Source: Delphinus delphis
Lineage: Eukaryota > Chordata > Mammalia > Artiodactyla > Delphinidae
Length of the DNA: 64,000 bases
Reading direction: 5' to 3'
Assembly (NCBI RefSeq): GCF_949987515.2
Contig: NC_082688.1
Coordinates: 75,582,731 to 75,646,730, forward strand
In this document: piece by piece, positions 56,074-64,000 of the stretch
How positions within the stretch are numbered: the first letter of the stretch is position 1
Layout of the letters: every line of letters starts with the position of its first letter
Made by a program: the position numbers and the translations under genes
The notes under the pieces: generated by a model
Told to the model about the DNA's origin: nothing
Databases searched by the model: none
Seen by the model: the letters and a program-made list of their open reading frames with translations, nothing else

Positions 56074-56532
56074 TCTGAGAGAATTTATTATTAGCAAACC
56101 TGTACTACAAGAAACATTAAAGGCAGTTCCTTTCACTAAAGGAAAATAATACCAGATGAAAATTTGGCTCTAACAGAGATGAAGAATGCTAAAATGGTAA
56201 ATATGTGGATAAATAAAAAAGATGTTTTCTTTCTAGTTTTTGTTTCTTTGAATAATAATTAAATGTTTAAATAAACGACAGTGTATTATGGGATTTATAA
56301 CATGTAGAAATAAAATACATAATAATACAAATGGTGGTGGTAGGGTGGGGTTATAGAATATGCTATTAACAGATTCTTACATTTTACATGAAGTGATACA
56401 GAATTAATGAGTAGACTTTGATGAGTTCAGAATGCATATTATAAAACCTAGAGAAATGACTTAAAGAAATAAAGGTGTACATCTAATAAACCAATGGAGT
56501 AGGTAGAATGGAATGTTAAAAGTACTCAACCT

Positions 56533-56732
56533 GGGCTTCCTGGTGGCGCAGTGGTTGAGAGTCTGCCTGCTGATGCAGGGGACACGGGTTCGTGCCTCGG
56601 TCCGGGAAGATCCCACGTGCCGCGGAGCGGCTGGGCCCGTGAGCCATGGCCGCTGAGCCTGCGCGTCCGGAGCTTGTGCTCCGCAACGGGAGAAGCCGCA
56701 ACAGTGAGTGGCCTGCGTACCGCAAAAAAAAA
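56533..56732 (+). mobile_element. CHR-2-like SINE
   Basis: Sense full-length copy in the HAL1-like element, starting GGGCTTCCTGGTGG (one C fewer than usual). The A- and B-boxes are readable and the tail is pure A. The 15 bp TSD AAAAGTACTCAACCT is at 56518-56532 and 56733-56747. Facing the copy at 55867-56073, it forms a pair of inverted SINEs about 460 bp apart. Confidence 0.95.
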
Positions 56733-56747
56733 AAAAGTACTCAACCT

Positions 56748-57549
56748 GCTCCTCCCCCTCTTTTACTCCCCTTCCCCCCCCCCAAAAAAAAAAACCTGAC
56801 AAAGAAGAATAAGAGCAGTAAGAAAGACATGATGACCTTTCTTTTCTCTCTGAAGTTGCAATGCTGCTGAGAACTCATCTGCTGAGAAGTGAATTCATCT
56901 GCTGGACACTGTTTGAAAAAGAATAGGAAGCGGGGAGAAGGACTCTCCACACAGAAAGGGCCCATCTGAGGATGGTGAGTATAAGTTTGTAGTGACATTA
57001 TTTCACATGGTTGTACATTTTCCTCCAGCAGTGCTAAGCCATTTAGATGAAAGGAAGGGAAGCGAAGTGGTTAGGTTGATATAAGGTTGTCATGCTCGAA
57101 AGCCAGACAACAATGAAATCATGGGAGTTAATGTGTCAAATGATGGGTGAGGTCTAGGCTAAATATGTGAGAAATTATCTCATTTGGGGCTCACAGTTTG
57201 GCAGAATAAAGTGTTCAAGGAATTAGAATTTTTAATAAGGTTATAGAATAGGTATAATAGGAGTGATAAAATGAGAGAAGTGAAGTCATGTAGATTTAGA
57301 GTGGGAAACTAGAGTTTAAGTTTCAGAGGTAGAACAGTTGTGGGTGTTATCAAAAAGTGAAGTGCAAGTGTCAGGTGGTGGGGTGAGGTTGTCATTGATT
57401 TTTGTGAGGTTAGCATTTTGGGGGGACTGTCCAAATGCACTTGCATATTACTTAAGATGATGGTGAGACTTAAGATGAGTTAGAAAGAGTGTGAACCAGG
57501 TGCCCATAATCTGTCATCAGTAGTATTTTCAGGGTATAGGAGTCAGTTT
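56748..57549. other. No firm feature
   Basis: A C-run followed by an A-run lies at 56773-56795. Otherwise no repeat or gene is recognised. Confidence 0.5.
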
Positions 57550-57990
57550 TTATTTTTAGTTTTCAATTTGTTTCATTTTTTAAAACCACTTTCTCAAGGT
57601 ATAGTTAACATAAAAAGCTTTAATGTGTACAACTTGACGAGTTCGAGGGTATGTATACACCTGTGACACCATCACCACCATCACTGCCGTAAACATACCC
57701 ATCACCTCGCAAAGTTTCCTCCTACCTCTTTATTATTGTTATTATTGTGTGTGTGTGTATCTGTCTGTATGTTGTGGTAAGAACACTACACATAATATCT
57801 ATGCTCTCAGCAAAGATACATGTGCTAGTTATATATACTGCAGTTATATTTTTAAGTTTTTGAGGAACCTCAATACTGTTTTCCATAGGGGTTGTATCTG
57901 TTTATATTCTCACCAATAATGTGCAAGTGTCCCCTTTTCTTACCATCCTAGGAGCATTTTTTTTTTAACACATAATGAGATCCGTGATTT
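57550..57990 (-). mobile_element. Old LINE-1 3' remnant
   Basis: CAAGGTATAGTTAACATAAAAAGC, CAACTTGACGAGTTCGAGGG, CCCATCACCTCGCAAAG and GAGGAACCTCAATACTG are antisense old L1 3' UTR and ORF2 sequence with small internal deletions. Confidence 0.75.
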
Positions 57991-59031
57991 TGACCTTCCT
58001 GTGTTTTGATCTAGTCAGCTCAACTAACCAGCTACAGGTACTTAGTAAATATGGAATACCTATGATGAAAGAACAAGGGGGAAATTACTGGAAATCTCTA
58101 TAATGGAAACATTCATTCGCTACTATGCCTACCTGAACTCTCTTTCTGATACTGTGTTAAGAAGTATACAAAACAAATGAATCGCTTCTACCACATATTA
58201 TTTAGAAAATTTAGAGGAAGACAGTATTATAAACATTGACATTTATACTTGGATATTGTATTTCATGGGTCATTATGTGATTTAAAGGAACGGCTGGAAG
58301 GAGAAACAACATTGATTTTCAATGGGCTAATTACTAACTTATGTGCTTTCTACTTGTATAGTGATGTTTAAATACTTATAAACACTTTATAGATGAGGAA
58401 GCGGAGGTTCCAAGAAGGGATGTCACTTCACTGCATTGTAATAGGGTGATTTGGAGAAATTTTAATCACCTTTCTATCTGGAAGAGTTATCTGAAAACAA
58501 TTCCAAGTCTGAAATAAAATTGATAAAATTGCTTCTGCAGTTGTTAGGGACTTTTATTCACTCTTTTTGTCATTGTAATTAGAGGTCTGCAGAGGGAAGG
58601 GAATTATAGATTTGGTAAAGTTACCAGTAGCTTTAGCCCTTGAGCTAAATTAATAATTCCCTTTAACTTTCATTTGAACTATTCTACTAAACTCTACCGA
58701 ATAACAAAGAGTTAGACTTCTGATATGTGATCTACTTTTTTCCATATATATTTCTTTCTTAGTTATTTGGACTATGTTTATTTTTCATACCTAATATTGA
58801 TATAAGCTTGTGGTTGGTTGCTTGCTTTAGTGGTTGCCTCCATGACAAATAGTGATGGTTTGCCAGTTATTTTAATAATCAATATCTGTCAAAAATATGT
58901 TGTTCGCCTTGATTTTGTTCTTTCCTTTTCACAGATAGATAATAAACCATGGTAATTTCTAGAAACATTTTTTATAGACACTACTTAGTTTGGGCCCAAA
59001 TTTTAAGTAGAATAACTTGTTGAGTTAAAAA
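57991..59031. other. No firm feature
   Basis: AGATGAGGAAGCGGAGGTTCC (58392-58412) suggests a small MIR remnant. The rest is unassigned. Confidence 0.4.
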
Positions 59032-59485
59032 GGAATGAAATTGGGTCATTTGTAGAGATGTGGATAGACCTAGAGTCTCATCATACAGAGTGAAGTAAGC
59101 CAGAAAGAGAAAAACAAATAACATATATTAATGCATATATGTGGAATCTAGAAAAATGGTACAGATGAACCTATTTGTAGAGCATGAATACAGATGTAGA
59201 CATAGAGAATGGACATGTGGACATAGGGGAAGGGGAGGGTAGGACGAATTGGGAGATTAGGTTTGACATAAATACACTACCATGTGTAAAATAGCTAGTG
59301 AGAACCTGCCATATAGCAGAGGGAGCTCAGCTTCGTGCTCTGTGATGACCTAGACGGGTGGGATGGGGGGGTGGGAGGGAGGTCCAAGAGGGAGGGTATA
59401 TGTATCCATTTAGCTGATTCACGTGGCGTACAGCAGAAACTAATACAACATTGTAAAGCAATTTTACTCCAATAAAAAATGTTAG
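59032..59485 (+). mobile_element. 5'-truncated LINE-1 3' end
   Basis: GATGTGGATAGACCTAGAGTC, ATATATGTGGAATCTAG (ORF2 end), then the 3' UTR to CTCCAATAAAAAATG. It contains the G-rich tract GGGTGGGATGGGGGGGTGGG (59356-59375) on the sense strand. No convincing TSD was found. Confidence 0.88.
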
Positions 59486-59787
59486 AAAAATATTATATCA
59501 TTTGATGTTTACTTCTTTATGTAGTTCTTAAGTATTATCAAAGTCTACAGGTCACCTGAATCCTTTTCTTATTGGAGCTCAGTATTTTGCAACAGGGGGT
59601 ATCTGCTACTCCTTCCTATTTCTGTCCTTTCCATTCAGACCTGTATCTCCTCTCAGGCAGGGCTAGTATTCTTCCCTCCTCTATCTGTGATATTGTACAA
59701 AGCAAGATGGTCTGAGTCCTTGTTCTTCATAGCAGAACTACTGGAGAGGGGCACTAGGAAGGAATGCAGATTATATATCTCTGGTTA

Positions 59788-59941
59788 CCATAAAGAATAA
59801 AAGAAGGGCTAAAATTAACATTTATTGAGTCTACAGTTATTCCATCACTACTCTAAGTGATTAACCATAAAGAATAAAAGAAGGACTAAAATTAACATTT
59901 ATTGAGTCTACAGTTATTCCATCACTACTCTAAGTGATTAA
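59788..59941. repeat. 77 bp direct tandem duplication
   Basis: 59788-59864 is repeated as 59865-59941 with a single mismatch (G at 59808, A at 59885). The unit begins CCATAAAGAATAAAAGAAGG and ends AGTGATTAA, and includes part of a MIR. The near-identity shows a recent event. Confidence 0.95.
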
Positions 59942-60060
59942 CATATATCATCTCATTAATCCCTATATCAACTACACTATGTATAATTTTCATATTATTG
60001 AGAAAAACTGAGGCGTGGGGAAGGTTTGTCTAATTCCAAAGCTCATTATGTTTCTTCTAT
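59805..60060 (-). repeat. MIR SINE, partly duplicated
   Basis: ACATTTATTGAGTCTACAG, ACTCTAAGTGATTAACATATATC, CTCATTAATCCC and AAAAACTGAGGCGTGGGG follow minus-strand MIR. Its first part lies in both copies of the 77 bp duplication. Confidence 0.7.
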
Positions 60061-60267
60061 CACATTCTATTGCCTCTAAAATAGTTTGTAGCTGAATAGG
60101 TAGGTTTGGAAATGAGAGAAAATAAGAGGTTGAGAGCCCTAAGGGTGGCAAATTTTTAATGGAAGATAAAAGTTACCAATGTCAGCAACTATAAAGTGCA
60201 ATAATAATACAACATAAAAGATAATATAAGGTTAAATAACTAAACTGTATGGAATTAAGAGATTAGA

Positions 60268-60415
60268 CATGGTTCTCCACCTTTAATTTGAATTAGTCAA
60301 CTGTGGTGTTTGATCAAATAGAAATTCCTGGGGCCTGACTCCAGGCCTCTTGGATCAGAAACTATTGGGATGGGTCAGTGATGATGATGGCCTACATGAT
60401 ATATTTAAAAGACAC
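60268..60415 (+). mobile_element. MER5-like hAT MITE remnant
   Basis: GGTTCTCCACCTTTAATTTGAATTAG, AGAAATTCCTGGGGCCTGAC and CAGGCCTCTTGGATCAGAAAC resemble the MER5 group of non-autonomous hAT-Charlie elements. Both ends are worn. Confidence 0.5.
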
Positions 60416-60656
60416 TGGTATAGAACAAAAAACAATGAAACAAAGGCATACCAGGTTAAAGAGGTAAAGTTGATTTTTCAGTTTGTTCATCAAATGTTGA
60501 ATGAATTAATGGGAACGCTGACGTCCTCCTGCTCAGGCCATGCTTGGTGCACTCCCCATTTTTCTGTGGCCTTGTGGTCGGTGAGATCAGAAGGTTCTGG
60601 CTCATTTTTCTTTGGTCAGAGCCACAGGAGACTGCGTGACCACCTGGCTCTAGGCC

Positions 60657-60677
60657 TCCACTGCCCTCTCGTGGCCA
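60657..60677 (-). promoter_or_regulatory. Candidate CTCF-binding site
   Basis: The minus strand reads GGCCACGAGAGGGCAGTGG. Against the CTCF core CCASYAGRKGGCRS it matches CCACgAGAGGGCAG with one mismatch (G at the Y position). The surrounding 100 bases have no recognised repeat. CTCF sites anchor chromatin loops and insulators. Occupancy is unknown. Confidence 0.45.
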
Positions 60678-61730
60678 AGTGCAGTACTGCTCACACCTTG
60701 ACTCCACTTTGGCTGGAAGCTGTTGGTCAGGCTTAGCAGCAAGAACTTTGAAGAACAGGACTAAGGTGAAAAAGCTGAGAATAAACTTTCATTTATTTTG
60801 GAGTGAGAGGGAAAAGAGAGTAAGTAATAGACTTACTGGTTGGGGATGGTGGTGTAATATCAACATATGATGAAATGAAGGCCTTGTGACTCAAATCCTA
60901 AATCTTTTTTTTTCCCATTAAAAGTGCACTGCAGATTAAGGATCACACAACTAGCATTATTAAAGAAATAGAGTAGAACAGGGCCACCCCCACAGGATTC
61001 AACTGTCCTGGTCAGTATTAATAATTTAAGAACACCGATAAAACTTCAGGAGGGATTCCTGAATAATGCTGACGATCTTAAGGATATACAGAAAACAAGA
61101 AAAGGGTCAGAGGCAAAGGTGGAGCCAGGTAGTCTTGATTTTCCAAAATGGAAATATAGAAGACTCTGGAAAACAATCTAGTAATGCTGATGCGGCCCCT
61201 AGGAAAAACTTTATTAAGATTCTTCATAAAAGCTCTTTTAGATACACTTAAAAGGATGCAATAATCATGAACGTGAGTGTGTCAGGAGCAAATTAGGTCA
61301 GATAGAAGTCCACTTCCTTCTTTAAAGGACTACTAAATTAGCGATTCCAGGGGAGAGTAGATCTAGGGCATCTTGCATGTACCAAAGCATTTGAATTCAA
61401 GTCTGTAAAGCCATAAAAGTTTTAGGCATCTTTCCTTCTTGGCTTACTTAATTCCCTAATCTTACATCTATTTTCAGTTCGATCAGGAGTCGCAATGTGG
61501 GGAAAAGCAGAGTGTTCACCGGGCAAGTGATCATTGTGGCCTGTCTGGGATGCCTGTCTGCCAAAGTAGACAGAGAATGGCAAATTACCACTTCATTACA
61601 AAATCTAGAGTTTTGACATTTTTGGTAGGAAATGTAATTGAGGCTCCCCTTAAATTAACTATTTCATAGTATTTTTCTCACTGTTATATGCCTCAGTATT
61701 AACTATTTGTTTCTATTCTTAAAAATAAAA
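60678..61730. other. No recognised feature
   Basis: Nothing recognised over 1.05 kb. The 128-codon plus frame ending at 60736 and the 83-codon minus frame over it (60456-60707) contradict each other and show no domain. Confidence 0.45.
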
Positions 61731-61734
61731 ATAA

Positions 61735-62010
61735 TAGACATTCACGCTTTAAAAAGTTAAAGTTCATAGAGGTACTAAAATTCAGAAAAAATATCACTGA
61801 GTCCTCAGTCTCTAGCTCTTCTCTTCAAGAAACACTGCCATTAATAGTTTTAATAGTTTTCCAGAAAAAAATGCATTTCCCATATACTTAAACAGGTTGA
61901 ATCATACTATCTATATGTACTCTTCTATATCTTTCTTTTTTGCATTAAATAATGTCTGAGAGATCTTTCCATATCTACAGATACGAAAATTCTTATTCTA
62001 TCATTTAAAT
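61735..62010. repeat. Old LINE-type remnant
   Basis: CTTTAAAAAGTTAAAGTTCATAG, AGGTTGAATCATACTATC, CTTTTTTGCATTAAATAATG and GAGAGATCTTTCCATATC match, in order, an old mammalian repeat (…TGGGATCATACTATACATAC…, …TTAACAATATATCTTGGAC…). The family is not named. Confidence 0.45.
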
Positions 62011-62023
62011 TCATAAAATAGTC

Positions 62024-62340
62024 TATATGTGTGGTGTTCAGGGTCTTAGCCACCAGCCACACTGAGCACTTGAAATGTGGCTGGTTCAGCTTGTGAGTGC
62101 TATTTATGGAAAATACACATATTGAATCTTGAACACTTAGTACAAAAATATTCCATTAACAATTTTTCTATATTGTTCACCTGTTGAAATTATATTTTGG
62201 AAGTAACTTAATTGAACAAAATATTATTAAAATTAGTTTTACCTGTTTTACTTTTTAAAAAGAGGCTAACAGAAAATTCAAAATTGCATATATGGCTCAC
62301 ATCTGTGGCATGCATTATATTACTATTGGGAAGTGCTGTT
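62024..62340. mobile_element. Old palindromic DNA transposon remnant
   Basis: AGCCACCAGCCACACTGAG with GCACTTGAAATGTGGCTGG on the left, and GCATATATGGCTCACATCTG with CTATTGGGAAGTGCTG on the right, match the two ends of a familiar MER-type element (CACTTGAAATGTGGCTAGTG … CTATTGGACAGCGCTG). No transposase is present. Confidence 0.55.
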
Positions 62341-62689
62341 GTATATATACAAAAATATCAATATAATATATACTATGTGGTACAAGGAATAAAAAAACAT
62401 TCCTATATCCATGACTATTTATTATTCAGATGGTAGGCACGAGTGTGGCGATAGTGACTGTGGAAGGGTGTCCATACTGACTGGTAGGTAGCTGCTGATC
62501 TGAACCTCCAGGTACTTCCCTTACCCGCCCCCCCACCCCCCGCCACGCCCCATCTCTTTGTACGTGAACCTCTTTTAAGATTCAGTTCTTAAACATATAA
62601 AGCCTGGAAAGCAGTCACTGTTTGGGCTCTGATAAATTACTACAGCATTTGTCCTTTTAGATTCATTGGTAGTTAGACTGTTTGGATTA
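62341..62689. other. Unassigned, with a C-rich tract
   Basis: No repeat recognised except the C-rich tract at 62524-62551. Confidence 0.5.
62524..62551 (-). repeat. G-quadruplex-type motif
   Basis: C-runs of 3, 7, 6 and 4 separated by 1 to 6 bases. On the minus strand this gives at least four G-runs of 3 or more with short loops, meeting the common G3+N1-7 rule. It is outside any recognised repeat. Confidence 0.75.
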
Positions 62690-63150
62690 TTGCATAATAT
62701 GTTTTGAATATCAACCCTGCCTATACCTACCACCCAGCTTAAGAATAGATTACTAATATTTCTGAAGCCCTTTATGTAACTTTCCCCTTAGGTTTTCATT
62801 TTATTTCCTCTCCTCCCCTCCCATAGGGTTAGAAATTCTTCTTTATAATTTTACTATAAAATTTGCATCTATAAGTGATAAATTAGTGCTGGTTTCAAAT
62901 CTATATATAAATGCAATTGCAATGTGACTATTTTTCTTCAACTTCTGTTTTGCATTTAACACGTTTCTGAGATTCATTCATGTTTGAGACACATAACTAC
63001 AGTTCATTCTTCTGTTCTGCTGAATAGTATCCCACTTTACCAATACATTGTATCCATTGTCTTATTGGTAGACATTTGGGGTTTTTTTTAAAGCTTTTTT
63101 GTTGTTATTCCAGTAGTGTTGCTGTGGGCGTGCTTGAACATAGTTCTTCA
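62690..63150 (-). mobile_element. Old LINE-1 (L1M-type) remnant
   Basis: CTGAGATTCATTCATGTTTG, CTGAATAGTATCCCACTTTACC and TATTGGTAGACATTTGGGG follow antisense old L1 sequence (…GAGATTTATCCATG…, …GTATAGTATTCCATTG…, …GATGGACATTTGGG…). Confidence 0.6.
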
Positions 63151-63359
63151 CATGTTCAAGTTTCTCTTGAGTGGAGTGTTTCAACTTTTATTTTTTATCA
63201 GGACTCAGCATTACATAGGTTTGGCAATGCACAGAACGCATACACACACATGATCTATTCTACTCTCCACTCTTCTCAGCTCTTGTCCTCTGTCTTTTCT
63301 TCTGTTCTCATTTTATGGTGAGGTAAGTTCCACACTACACTCTTCTTCAAGAGGAGAGT

Positions 63360-63640
63360 TAGTCTGTTGGCAATGCTTGACCCTTTACTGTTCCATATAA
63401 ATTTCATAGTAGGCTTGTCAACTTCCATGAAGTTGTCCTTTGTCAAGATTTTGATGGGAATTGAGTTGTCTAGAGATTAATTAGTGGACAATTGATCATC
63501 ATACTCTTCAGAAATTTGTCTAAGTACTTATTTTTTCCAAATAATTGTTGGCTTTATTGATCATCTTCTTTGTTTCATTAATTTCTGTTCTTCACATTAA
63601 TTTTTACTTTTCTTCTTTTCTAGCATGAGCACTGAATGCT
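63360..63640 (-). mobile_element. Old LINE-1 ORF2 remnant
   Basis: ATATAAATTTCATAGTAGGC, TTGTCAACTTCCATGAAG, TTTTGATGGGAATTGAGTTG and GCTTTATTGATCATCTTC with CATTAATTTCTGTTC match antisense L1 ORF2, probably the continuation of the copy at 62690. Confidence 0.5.
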
Positions 63641-64000
63641 TAAATGCATCATCTATCTATTTTGGTATCTCTTCACAGTACAACCAGATGATCTCCATAA
63701 TTATCTGAGTCTTGTATCCACTTTCCAACAGCCAGGCTGTTTCAGCAAAGAAACATATTTGAGTGTTTTCCTTACTTAAACATGTGTCTCCCACAGTATT
63801 GGGTCCACCTTTTGTCTTTCTCTTATCTCCCAGCTTTCATTTTGAGTAAAACATATTTGGCAATTACTTATAAGCTAGCTATCTTAAAGACATCTTTTAA
63901 CATTTTAATGAAGTGCTAAAATCCTTCTAAAAAGTTGATGTGTCCTTCAATAGCAAAGTGCATTTTTATTAAAAAAGAATGACATACCGACTAAAATGGT
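63641..64000. other. No recognised feature
   Basis: Possibly more decayed L1, but I cannot support it. No gene is seen before the window end. Confidence 0.45.

Larger units (their letters stand above)
48500..56517 (+). mobile_element. HAL1-like (half-L1) element, interrupted
   Basis: The left part (48500-49273) reads as an ORF1-like sense strand: GGAAAACATGAATATATTG, CTCAGTGACCTGTGGGAC, ATCAAATTGCTGAAACTC. It breaks at ACAATGGAATGAC. The right part resumes at about 55745 (CTTCTTTAAAGGCTAGAAGG, TTCAGCAAAACTATG, CTGTACTACAAGAAACATT, ATAAATGTTTAAATAAACG) and runs to about 56517. Only ORF1-type and 3' sequence is seen, as expected for HAL1, which lacks ORF2. An (AC)n run lies at 49088-49108. It is broken by stops and by L1 and SINE insertions. 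Confidence 0.72.

Noticed and set aside
60350..60736. 128-codon plus frame
   Set aside because: It begins inside a hAT remnant and overlaps an 83-codon minus frame. Nothing supports coding.

Overview
The window reads as mammalian nuclear DNA from a whale or dolphin (Cetacea). The evidence is the repeat content. Many near-identical tRNA-Glu-derived CHR SINEs are present, both the roughly 200 bp CG-rich CHR-2-like type and the longer CHR-1-like type, each starting GGGCTTCCCTGGTGG or a variant. They sit beside cetartiodactyl-type LINE-1 whose 3' end carries CCAATAAAGATG. I see none of the BovB elements expected in a ruminant. No functional protein-coding gene, tRNA, rRNA, CRISPR array or bacterial-style operon is visible. 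The longest open frames are SINE translations, microsatellite translations, or sense and antisense readings of dead L1. The window is therefore intergenic or deep-intronic sequence, and I cannot tell which.

Layout. 1-9.9 kb: mixed old MIR, L2 and L1 remnants, a probable solo LTR (4163-4668), one CHR-2 and one CHR-1 SINE, and a young L1 nested in an older L1 (8530-9945). 10-17 kb: mostly sequence with few recognisable repeats, including two relatively repeat-poor islands (12.2-14.1 and 14.9-16.6 kb). 17.4-18.7 kb: an MLT1-like LTR split by an L1. 20.7-21.8 kb: a 5'-truncated CHR SINE and a full-length one. 25.7-30.3 kb: a hAT-type DNA transposon split by a 4.3 kb, internally deleted L1. 31-47.5 kb: old repeats, a C20 tract, a large (TG/TA)n array born inside an L1 3' UTR, and several SINEs. 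47.5-48.2 kb: a CHR-2 inserted at the edge of a CHR-1. 48.5-56.7 kb: the centrepiece, a HAL1-like element interrupted by a nearly complete 6.5 kb antisense L1 and hit by two CHR-2 SINEs. 57-64 kb: L1 fragments, a recent 77 bp tandem duplication, hAT-type remnants and a good CTCF-like motif (60657-60677).

Function. The parts do not work together as a pathway. The order of events can be read from nesting: ancient MIR/L2/hAT/HAL1, then LTRs and older L1, then younger L1, then CHR SINEs. Insertions are supported by target-site duplications (TSDs) read directly from the sequence. Repeat family names come from memory of consensus sequences, and a RepeatMasker/Dfam run would refine them. I found no convincing new biological system. 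The observations most worth checking are the L1 with a candidate 3' transduction, repeated microsatellite birth at one site in the L1 3' UTR, the G-quadruplex tract shared by L1 3' UTRs, and the CTCF-like site.
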